A stretch of 64,000 bases of DNA. Origin: a bacterium YEK0313. GTDB taxonomy: Bacteria; Pseudomonadota; Alphaproteobacteria; Rhizobiales; Phreatobacteraceae. Position 1 is the stretch's first letter. Each line of letters begins with the position of its first letter. Of the stretch, positions 56,925-64,000 are shown piece after piece. The notes below the pieces were generated by a model that saw nothing but the letters and a program-made list of their open reading frames with translations, was not told the DNA's origin and made no database searches. The stretch spans positions 124,001 to 188,000 of the forward strand of contig CCMO02000001.1 of assembly GCA_000751295.2 (NCBI GenBank). The letters are read 5' to 3'. Position numbers and translations under genes: made by a program.

Positions 56925-58370
56925 TCATTCCGGGCAGCGGCGCAGGACCTCGCCGTCGAGGTCGATCCTGTCGTCGTCGAGTCGCTTGATCGGCACATTA
57001 CGGCCCACCGTGCCGACGACATAGTCGCCGTCCGCAACTCCGACCTCGGTAATCGGCGCTTCCGGCTCGCCGGCAAGACGCAGACTGCGGGCGGTGATGC
57101 GGGTCACCCGGTCGCCACCGGCCTTGCAGGCAGCCTCGTCGCCGAACGTGCCCTCGAAGCCGAAGACGCGGGCGGGCGCGCCGCCGCTGACGACGCCGAG
57201 CGCCGACCAGGTGTCCAGCGCGCGGCCGATATCGGCCGGACAGGATGCTGCCGGATCGGAAAAGACGCCGGGCAGCAGCGTCGAGGCGAAACGCGCGGTG
57301 CCGCGGTTGAAGCTGCAGGCATGCACCGCCCGCCCGCCGAGGTCGATCAACACCGCAACGAGGTTCTCGTCGGGCTTGTAGCTGCCCGAGACGAACAGCA
57401 GGTCGCCGCGCCGCTCGACCGGCGTCGTCAGCGTCATCTTGAAGGTCCAGCCGAGCGCTTCCGGCTCGAGCAGCGCAGACAGCGCGTCGGTCAGCGGCGT
57501 GACGTTGAAGAAGCGGAAGCCACGATCGATGCGGGTCCAGGGCTGGCGGCCGACCCACCAGCCGAGCACGTCGAGCGGGCCGACCAGCACCAGCCGCTCG
57601 AACCGCATCGGCTCGCCTGGCGTCAGCGACCACTGGGCATCCGGCAGGCTGGTGCGCGCCTGGGCGGTGACGACCAGCCGGTTGGCCTCGACCACGAAAT
57701 TCGGATCGGCGGCACAGCTGTCCTCCCGGTCGGTCACCGAGAAGCGCTCACGCGTCAGCGACACATAGACCCTGGCATAGTCGCAACCCGCCGTATCGGT
57801 CGTTCCGCGCAGCACGACGACGTCGGCCGCGCCGACCTCGAACACCTTAGCCTCACAGCATTCCACGAAGCTTGCGAGCGCCGCATCCACCCGCTGGCCG
57901 GCAATGCTCACGCGCCGCCCGTCGGAAAAGCCGGAGGGGCCTCCGGCCTGCCGAAAGGTCGTGATCTGCAACGGCCCGAAACGGGTCGGCACAGCCTGCT
58001 CGTGCGCGACGCGCGCCTTGCCGGCGCGGATCCGCTTTTCGAGGTCGACGTCCCGCACCAGCGCACCGAAATGCCGGAAGGCGCGATCCGGCGGATCGCG
58101 GAAGCCGGCCTGGCGGACATAGGCCGCGATCGCCGCCGACAGGGCCTCGGAGCTTTCGCCGTCGATCGGCCCCTGAAACAGCCCGAGCGCCTTCAGATCC
58201 TCCTGCAGGGCGCGGATTTCCGCCTCCTGGGCGCGCGCGGGGGTGCCGGCGACGACAAGGGCCGCACCGGCGACGGCGAGGCTCGCGCAGACCGCGAACA
58301 GCAGCGCAGCGAAGCGCCGGGCCGTTGCGGCGGCGGGCCGCGTCAACACGCGATGACAAGCGTCCAACAC
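56925..58370 (-). CDS. Exported protein with peptidoglycan-binding-like domain, unknown function
   Basis: A 481-residue protein with an N-terminal signal ('RRFAALLFAVCASLAVAG', cleavage near Ala-Arg-Ala-Gln). A short domain follows, resembling PG_binding_1 ('IRALQEDLKALGLFQGPIDG'), at about residues 48-85. The rest is a beta-rich region with several cysteines ('FVECCEAKVF', 'DTAGCDYARVYV', 'HACSFNRG') that did not match a family I recognise. Start: GTG at 58370, preceded by GAGAGG at 5 bases. Divergent from pepN and 13 bases before the AFMID-like gene on the same strand, so co-transcription is likely. Confidence 0.75.
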   Translation of the reverse strand: MLDACHRVLTRPAAATARRFAALLFAVCASLAVAGAALVVAGTPARAQEAEIRALQEDLKALGLFQGPIDGESSEALSAAIAAYVRQAGFRDPPDRAFRHFGALVRDVDLEKRIRAGKARVAHEQAVPTRFGPLQITTFRQAGGPSGFSDGRRVSIAGQRVDAALASFVECCEAKVFEVGAADVVVLRGTTDTAGCDYARVYVSLTRERFSVTDREDSCAADPNFVVEANRLVVTAQARTSLPDAQWSLTPGEPMRFERLVLVGPLDVLGWWVGRQPWTRIDRGFRFFNVTPLTDALSALLEPEALGWTFKMTLTTPVERRGDLLFVSGSYKPDENLVAVLIDLGGRAVHACSFNRGTARFASTLLPGVFSDPAASCPADIGRALDTWSALGVVSGGAPARVFGFEGTFGDEAACKAGGDRVTRITARSLRLAGEPEAPITEVGVADGDYVVGTVGRNVPIKRLDDDRIDLDGEVLRRCPE

Positions 58371-58659
58371 AACAACCTCTCGCGGTTCCGAACGACACCC
58401 CATGTCCATGGAACCCGAAAACCCGCCTCGCGACGCATGCCGGATGAGGCAGATCTCAGTTTCGGAACACCAACACCCGATGGCCGGGCCCATGCCCGCC
58501 ACTTTCCATAGCGCCAGCTGCGCGACAAGCCCACAGGCAAGCGGCAGCAATGCCGATCAACCGGAACCTTCGCCCTTCCCTCTCGCCGGTCCGGGCCATA
58601 GGGTCGCAGCCCTGCCCAGTCGCGGGCTCGCCCGCGGCCCATGCCCCGGAGCCGTTCCC

Positions 58660-61299
58660 ATGCGCAGCGATCAGGCCAAACCCGTCAAGCTTTCGGACTA
58701 TCGCGTGCCCGACTACCGGGTTCTCACGGTCGATCTCGACGTCGCCCTGCATCCCATGGCGACGCGCGTGGTCGCCACGCTCACCGTCGAGCCGCATCCT
58801 CAGGGCGAGGCCGGGGCGCCGCTGGTCTTCGACGGCGACGACCTGGTGCTCGTCTCGCTGACGCTCGATGGCCTGCCGCTCGCTCCCGAGGCCCATGAGG
58901 CGACACCCGACCGGCTGCTGATCCACCGACCGCCGCCAGGCCGCTTCCTTCTGACCATCGAAACGCGCATCGATCCGCAGGCCAATACCCAGCTCATGGG
59001 GCTCTACCGCTCCTCCGGCACCTGGTGCACGCAATGCGAAGCGGAGGGCTTCCGCCGCATCACCTATTTTCCCGACCGGCCGGACGTGCTGGCGGTCTAT
59101 ACGACGCGCATCGAGGCCGACAAGGCCGCGGCGCCTGTCCTGCTCGGCAACGGCAATCTGGTGGCGAGCGGCGACCTGGAAGGCGGCCGGCATTTCGCCG
59201 TCTGGCACGACCCGCATCCGAAGCCGAGCTATCTCTTCGCTCTCGTCGGCGGCGACCTTGCCGTCATGGCGGACGAATTCGTCACCCGGTCGGGCCGGAC
59301 CGTCGCGCTCCGGATCTATTCCGAGCACGGTAAGGAAAACCGAACCGGCTATGCCATGGACGCGCTGAAACGCGCCATGCGCTGGGACGAGGAGGTGTTC
59401 GGCTGCGAATATGATCTCGACATCTTCATGATCGTCGCGGTGAGCGACTTCAACATGGGGGCGATGGAGAACAAGGGCCTCAACATCTTCAACGACAAAT
59501 ATGTCCTGGCCCTGCCGGACACCGCGACCGACCAGGACTATGCCCATATCGAGGCGATCATCGCCCACGAATATTTCCACAACTGGACCGGCAACCGGAT
59601 CACCTGTCGCGACTGGTTCCAGCTCTGTCTCAAGGAAGGCCTGACCGTCTTCCGCGACCAGGAATTCTCCTCCGACATGCGCTCGCGCGCGGTCAAGCGC
59701 ATTGCCGATGTGCGCCTGCTCAAGGCCCAGCAGTTCGCCGAGGACGCTGGCCCCCTCGCCCACCCGGTGCGCCCGGAGATCTACAACGAGATCAACAACT
59801 TCTACACGGCGACCGTCTACGAAAAGGGCGCCGAGGTCATCCGCCTGCTGAAGGTGCTGATCGGCGCGGAAGCGTTCCGGGCCGGCATGGACCTCTATCT
59901 GTCCCGCCACGACGGCGATGCCGCCACGATCGAGGATTTCGTCGCCTGCTTCGCCGAGGCGAGCGGCCGGGATCTCGGCCAGTTCTTCCTCTGGTATCGG
60001 CAATCCGGCACGCCCAAGGTCGGCGTGGAGACCCGCCACGACCCCAAGGCCGGCACGTTCACCCTGGACATTCGCCAGCAGCTCGGCCCAACCCCTGGCC
60101 AGCCATCGAAGGAGCCGATGGCGATCCCGCTCGCCCTCGGCCTGATCGGCCCCGACGGCACGGAGAGGCCGCTGCTCACCGAGGAGGGGCAGAGCATTGC
60201 CGGCGTCATCGCGCTCAGCGCCGGCCGCCATCGCTTCGTCTTCACCGGCCATCCGACGCGCCCGGTCCTGTCGATCAACCGCGGCTTCTCGGCGCCCGTC
60301 CGCCTGACCGCCGACCTGACCGAGAGCGACCTGATCTTCCTCAGCCGCCACGACAGCGATCCGTACAACCGCTGGCAATCGATCCAGACGCTCGCAACCC
60401 GCCACCTGATCGCGGCCACGACCGCATCGCGGACAGGCGGCGCGGCACCGGCCGGCCGGCCGCTGATCGATGCGCTCGGCGCTATCCTCGCCGATAGCCC
60501 GCGCGACCCGGCCTTCGCCGCGCAGGCCCTGAGCCTTCCCTCCGAGGCCGACATTGCGCGCGAGCTTGGCCAGGAGGTCGATCCCGACGCGATCCAGGCT
60601 GCCCGGCTGGGGCTCCGGAGCGATATCGCCGACCACCTTGCCGACGCCCTCGCGGCAAGCCTTGCCGCGCTTGAGAACCGCGGTCCGTTCTCGCCCGATG
60701 CCGCATCGGCCGGCCGGCGAGCGCTCGCCAATGTCGTGCTCGATCTCTGGACGGCGAACGGCGCCGACGAGCGGATCGGTCTCGCTGAGCGACGCTTTGC
60801 CGCCGCCGACAACATGACCGATCGCCTTGGCGCGCTCGCGACGCTTGCCCAGCACGCCGGCCCGCGGCGCGAGGCCGCCTTCGCCGCCTTCTACGAACGC
60901 CACGGCGCGGACGAACTGATCATCGACAAGTGGCTGGCCCTGCAGGCCGGCATCGGGGAAGCCGGCACGCTGGAACGGGTCAAGGCCCTGATGGCCCGCC
61001 CCGGCATCAATTTTGCCAATCCGAACCGTCTGCGCGCGCTCGTCGGCAGTTTCGCGATGATCAATCAGACGCAGTTCAACCGGGCCGACGGCCTCGGCTA
61101 CGACTTCCTGGCCGAGGTCGTGCTCGATGTCGACGCCAGGAACAGCCAGGTGGCGGCGCGGCTCCTGTCAGCCTTCCGTTCGTGGCGGGCCATGGAGCCC
61201 GGCCGGCGCGCCCTCGCCCAGGCAGCGCTGCAGCGGGTCGCCGCGGCGCCGCGCCTGTCCGCCGACGTGCGCGATATCGCGGACCGCTCGCTCGCCTGA
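58660..61299 (+). CDS. pepN: Aminopeptidase N
   Basis: An 879-residue M1 zinc aminopeptidase of the PepN type, normal length. Start 58660 yields the standard 'KLSDYRVPDYRVLTVDLDV' N-terminus. Substrate motif 'GAMENKGLNIFNDKY' near residue 268; zinc motif 'HEYFHNWTGNRITC' (HExxHx18E) near residue 306, with the third ligand in 'LKEGLTVFRDQEF'; catalytic Tyr in 'EINNFYTATVYEKG'. It removes N-terminal residues from peptides in the cytoplasm. Divergent from an exported protein gene, followed by a sensor kinase gene. Confidence 0.96.
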   Translation: MRSDQAKPVKLSDYRVPDYRVLTVDLDVALHPMATRVVATLTVEPHPQGEAGAPLVFDGDDLVLVSLTLDGLPLAPEAHEATPDRLLIHRPPPGRFLLTIETRIDPQANTQLMGLYRSSGTWCTQCEAEGFRRITYFPDRPDVLAVYTTRIEADKAAAPVLLGNGNLVASGDLEGGRHFAVWHDPHPKPSYLFALVGGDLAVMADEFVTRSGRTVALRIYSEHGKENRTGYAMDALKRAMRWDEEVFGCEYDLDIFMIVAVSDFNMGAMENKGLNIFNDKYVLALPDTATDQDYAHIEAIIAHEYFHNWTGNRITCRDWFQLCLKEGLTVFRDQEFSSDMRSRAVKRIADVRLLKAQQFAEDAGPLAHPVRPEIYNEINNFYTATVYEKGAEVIRLLKVLIGAEAFRAGMDLYLSRHDGDAATIEDFVACFAEASGRDLGQFFLWYRQSGTPKVGVETRHDPKAGTFTLDIRQQLGPTPGQPSKEPMAIPLALGLIGPDGTERPLLTEEGQSIAGVIALSAGRHRFVFTGHPTRPVLSINRGFSAPVRLTADLTESDLIFLSRHDSDPYNRWQSIQTLATRHLIAATTASRTGGAAPAGRPLIDALGAILADSPRDPAFAAQALSLPSEADIARELGQEVDPDAIQAARLGLRSDIADHLADALAASLAALENRGPFSPDAASAGRRALANVVLDLWTANGADERIGLAERRFAAADNMTDRLGALATLAQHAGPRREAAFAAFYERHGADELIIDKWLALQAGIGEAGTLERVKALMARPGINFANPNRLRALVGSFAMINQTQFNRADGLGYDFLAEVVLDVDARNSQVAARLLSAFRSWRAMEPGRRALAQAALQRVAAAPRLSADVRDIADRSLA

Positions 61300-61366
61300 A
61301 AGGCCCGGCCGGCCTCGATTTCACAGCGCGCGGCCGCATTGATTTACGGTCGGGAAAGCACATCGA

Positions 61367-61392
61367 AAACGGCATTTAATCCTATGCCGTTT
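61367..61392. other. Perfect inverted repeat between pepN and the sensor kinase
   Basis: AAACGGCAT and ATGCCGTTT form a perfect 9-bp stem with an 8-base loop (TTAATCCT), in an AT-rich patch about 70 bases after the pepN stop and 135 bases before the kinase start. A T-rich run (CCTTTTT) follows about 15 bases later. It may be a pepN terminator or an operator for the kinase gene. Confidence 0.45.
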
Positions 61393-61526
61393 ACCAAATA
61401 TTTCCTTTTTGGTGGAGGACCGACTCTAGACAGTTGCCCCTCAAATCGATTCTTATGTCCGCGATTCGGGAGCGGCGACGACATTTCTCCCGATGAAATC
61501 ATCTGATTGCGGACGGGGGACCGGCG

Positions 61527-63851
61527 ATGGCGCGCGATGGTGCGGCCAGCGCGGAAGCGCGGATTCATGCTCAGGGTGCGCGCGGCTTTGCACAGCCGAT
61601 CAGCGCCTCCCTCGAGACCTGGCTCGCGCCCTACGAGCCGCTGCTGCGGCGCCTCGTGCCGAGCCTGATCGTCGCCTTCCTGGTGGTCATGGGCGCCGGC
61701 GCGGTGCTTCAGATCTACAACAACCGCATCGAGACGCTGAACGCGGCGGCCGAAGAGCTGGCGATGATCGCCCAGGCCTTCGACGACAATCTCGGCCATC
61801 GCGCACCGATCGGCGCCGGCGAATTGACCGCGGCCGCCCAGGCGGCGCTCAATCTGGCAACGACGCGCGCGACGACCGGCATCAACCGCGCCATGGTCGT
61901 CACCAATCCGGCCGGCCTCATCATCGCGGCCATTCCGGCACGAACCGCCGGCATCCATGTCGGGCGCTCCGCCGCCCAGGTCTTCGGAGCCGCCTTTGCC
62001 GGCGCCGAAGTCGACCGGCAGCAGATCGCCGCGCAGTTGACGCTTGCCGACGGCACCGGAGCGCTGGTCGCGGTCCGCGCCCTCCAGGCGCCGCTGCAGC
62101 GGCTCTATGTCATCCAGCCGGTCGAGGACGCGCTCGCCAACTGGCTGAAATCCTCGCTGCTCACCGGCACGCTGTTCGCGACCACCGGCCTGCTCCTGCT
62201 GGTGCTCGGCCTCGCCTTCCACATCCAGACCGTTCGTGCCGCGACCGCCGACATGGTCAACCAGAATGCCCGCGCCACCATCGACGCCGCGCTCGAGAGC
62301 GGCCGCTGCGGCCTGTGGGACTGGGAGATCGGCAGCGCGCAGATGTTCTGGTCGGCCTCGATGTTCGAGCTGCTCGGCCTCAAGCCGCGCGAAGGGCTTC
62401 TGACCATTGCCGAGCTGCAGCCGCGGCTGCATCCCGACGACAGCCACCTCGCCGAAATCGGCATATCGATCCCGCTCGATCCGAGCGAGACCATCGACCA
62501 TCAGTTCCGCATGCGCCACGCCGACGGCCGCTGGGTCTGGCTGCGGGCCCGCGGGCGCTGCCTCAGCGTCGCCGGCGTGCGCCAGCCGCGTTTCGTCGGC
62601 ATCGTCGTCGACATCACGGAACAGCTGGCCCTGGCCGAGCGCACCGCGGCGGCGGACATCCGCATCCGCGAAGCCATCGAGACGATCTCCGAGGCCTTCG
62701 TCGTGTGCGACGATCGCGAGCGTATCGTCGTCTGCAACTCGAAGTTCCGCGAACTGAACGGACTGACCGAGGAGGGCGCACGCGCCGGCACGCCCTATCA
62801 CGAGGCGCTCGCCATGGGCAGCGCGGCGAAGATCGTCGACGGCCGTGTCCTGTCGCAAGCCAATGCCGAGGGCGCGCGCGATCTGGAGGTGAATCTCGAA
62901 GACGGCCGCTGGCTGCAGATCAGCGAAAGGCGCACCCATTGCGGCGGCTTCGTTTCGGTCGGCACCGACATCACCGCGCTGAAGCGCCATGAAAGCGAGC
63001 TGACCGCCAGCGAGCAGCGGCTGCGCGCCAGCGTCGCCGACCTGCAGCGCAGCCGCTACACGCTGGAAATCCAGACCCAGCAGCTCGCGGAGCTCGCGGA
63101 AAAGTACGGCGAGCAGAAAACGCGTGCCGAAGAAGCCAATCGCGCCAAGTCGGAATTCCTCGCCAATATGAGCCACGAGCTCAGGACGCCGCTGAACGCC
63201 ATTATCGGCTTCTCGGAGATCCTGAAGGAAGGCCATTTCGGGCCGATCGGCGTCCCCAAATACAGCGAATATGCCCGTGACATCTACGACAGCGGACACT
63301 TCCTGCTGTCCGTGATCGACGACATCCTGGAAATGTCGCGGATCGAGGCGGGGCGGCTGAAGCTCGATCCGCGCGAGACGCGTCTCGAGGAGACACTGGA
63401 CGAGACCATGCGGGTTCTGGCCAAGATGGCCTCGGACAAGCGGATCGTCATCGACGCCGCGATCCCGCAAGGCCTCGAACTGATGGCCGATCGGCGCGCG
63501 GTCAAGCAGATCGCTCTCAACCTCCTCTCCAATGCGGTCAAGTTCACCCCGCCAGGCGGCATGGTATCGGTGCGCGTGCGCAAGGCGCGCGGCGTGGTGG
63601 TGCTGGCCATCGAGGATACCGGCATCGGCATACCGCGCCAAGCGCTGCGCAACCTCTGCCGGCCGTTCGAACAGGTTCAGAGCCAGTTCTCCAAGAACCA
63701 CAACGGATCGGGCCTCGGCCTGGCGATCGCCAAGTCGCTCGCCGAAATGCACGGCGGCTCGCTCAGGATCCGCTCCGCCGAGGGCCGTGGCACCACGGTG
63801 GTGGTGCGCCTGCCCGTCGACGGACCCGCCACGATGAGAATGCACGCCTGA
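61527..63851 (+). CDS. PAS-domain sensor histidine kinase (PleC/DivJ-like)
   Basis: A 774-residue membrane histidine kinase. Two membrane segments (about residues 45-65 and 208-232) flank a periplasmic sensor domain. Two PAS-like domains follow (about 250-370 and 380-500), then a coiled coil, HisKA with 'NMSHELRTPLNAIIGFSEIL' (phospho-His near residue 551), and HATPase_c with N-box 'NLLSNAVKFTPPGG', 'DTGIGI' and 'GSGLGLAIAKSL'. The 'FSEILKEGHFGPIG' stretch is typical of the PleC/DivJ/PdhS kinases of Rhizobiales. No response regulator is adjacent within the window. The stimulus is unknown. Confidence 0.93.
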   Translation: MARDGAASAEARIHAQGARGFAQPISASLETWLAPYEPLLRRLVPSLIVAFLVVMGAGAVLQIYNNRIETLNAAAEELAMIAQAFDDNLGHRAPIGAGELTAAAQAALNLATTRATTGINRAMVVTNPAGLIIAAIPARTAGIHVGRSAAQVFGAAFAGAEVDRQQIAAQLTLADGTGALVAVRALQAPLQRLYVIQPVEDALANWLKSSLLTGTLFATTGLLLLVLGLAFHIQTVRAATADMVNQNARATIDAALESGRCGLWDWEIGSAQMFWSASMFELLGLKPREGLLTIAELQPRLHPDDSHLAEIGISIPLDPSETIDHQFRMRHADGRWVWLRARGRCLSVAGVRQPRFVGIVVDITEQLALAERTAAADIRIREAIETISEAFVVCDDRERIVVCNSKFRELNGLTEEGARAGTPYHEALAMGSAAKIVDGRVLSQANAEGARDLEVNLEDGRWLQISERRTHCGGFVSVGTDITALKRHESELTASEQRLRASVADLQRSRYTLEIQTQQLAELAEKYGEQKTRAEEANRAKSEFLANMSHELRTPLNAIIGFSEILKEGHFGPIGVPKYSEYARDIYDSGHFLLSVIDDILEMSRIEAGRLKLDPRETRLEETLDETMRVLAKMASDKRIVIDAAIPQGLELMADRRAVKQIALNLLSNAVKFTPPGGMVSVRVRKARGVVVLAIEDTGIGIPRQALRNLCRPFEQVQSQFSKNHNGSGLGLAIAKSLAEMHGGSLRIRSAEGRGTTVVVRLPVDGPATMRMHA

Positions 63852-64000
63852 GGCCGCCTGCAACCTGCGCGCGGTTCGTGCGTTGATGCGGCACCGGAGC
63901 CTTTCGGGCCGCACGGACGGCGACCTCGGCACTCCCGACATGGCCGCTCCCACCTGATGGCAGCCCTTGGCGGCGGTCCACATTTCCAGGCGAGAAATGC

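Noticed and set aside
63852..64000. Gene at the right window edge
   Set aside because: No frame with protein-like sequence or start signal was recognised in the last 149 bases.

Overview
The window is GC-rich (about two thirds G+C by eye) and reads as chromosomal DNA from an alphaproteobacterium, most likely Hyphomicrobiales/Rhizobiales. The reasons are the gene families present: a large beta-helix autotransporter, a DUF1289 protein paired with a TIGR02281-type aspartyl protease, GTA-type tail genes, a conserved 'GHNGGPP' small protein, and a DivJ/PleC-like sensor kinase next to pepN. ATGA/GTGA start-stop overlaps and GTG/TTG starts are frequent. No rRNA, tRNA or CRISPR array was recognised.

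Layout. 1-6813: DUF1289/aspartyl protease pair, a 1305-residue autotransporter and a Tat-type metallophosphatase/5'-nucleotidase. 6844-21362, all minus strand: a siphophage-like tail module (tail terminator, tail tube, two tail-assembly chaperones, short tape measure, minor tail proteins, NlpC/P60-like protein, gpJ-like host-specificity protein, two paralogous fibres). It is followed by a lysis cassette (membrane-anchored GH19-like endolysin, overlapping Rz/Rz1 spanins, a small membrane coiled-coil protein). No capsid, portal, terminase, integrase or repressor gene is present, so this is a candidate phage-tail-like bacteriocin. A promoter-like sequence and a perfect DnaA box lie upstream, and intrinsic terminators sit directly in front of the tail-tube and endolysin genes.

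21881-26648: housekeeping genes (Dabb protein, panB, TauE-type exporter, dusA) and a Fic-domain AMPylase gene with a strong inverted repeat upstream. 26655-36681: a LysR regulator divergent from a nine-gene catabolic operon with a branched-chain-amino-acid-type ABC transporter, an aldehyde dehydrogenase, an SDR, a hot-dog hydratase and an exported MBL-fold hydrolase. The substrate is unknown. 36979-39456: a small conserved protein, a second LysR and a divergent DUF2855 protein.

39737-43788: a type I secretion ABC transporter, an HlyD adaptor, an HlyC-type lysine acyltransferase and a 105-residue glycine-zipper peptide, with no RTX toxin. This looks like a modified class II microcin-type bacteriocin locus and, with the headless tail cluster, is the most interesting part of the window.

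43884-64000: YbaK, a small DUF2892 membrane protein with an ECF sigma factor, an amidase, a dipeptide/oligopeptide ABC transporter (with a terminator between the binding protein and the permeases) followed by adenine deaminase, an MFS exporter, a MaoC protein, an AFMID-like hydrolase, an exported protein with a peptidoglycan-binding-like domain, pepN and a PAS-containing sensor kinase.
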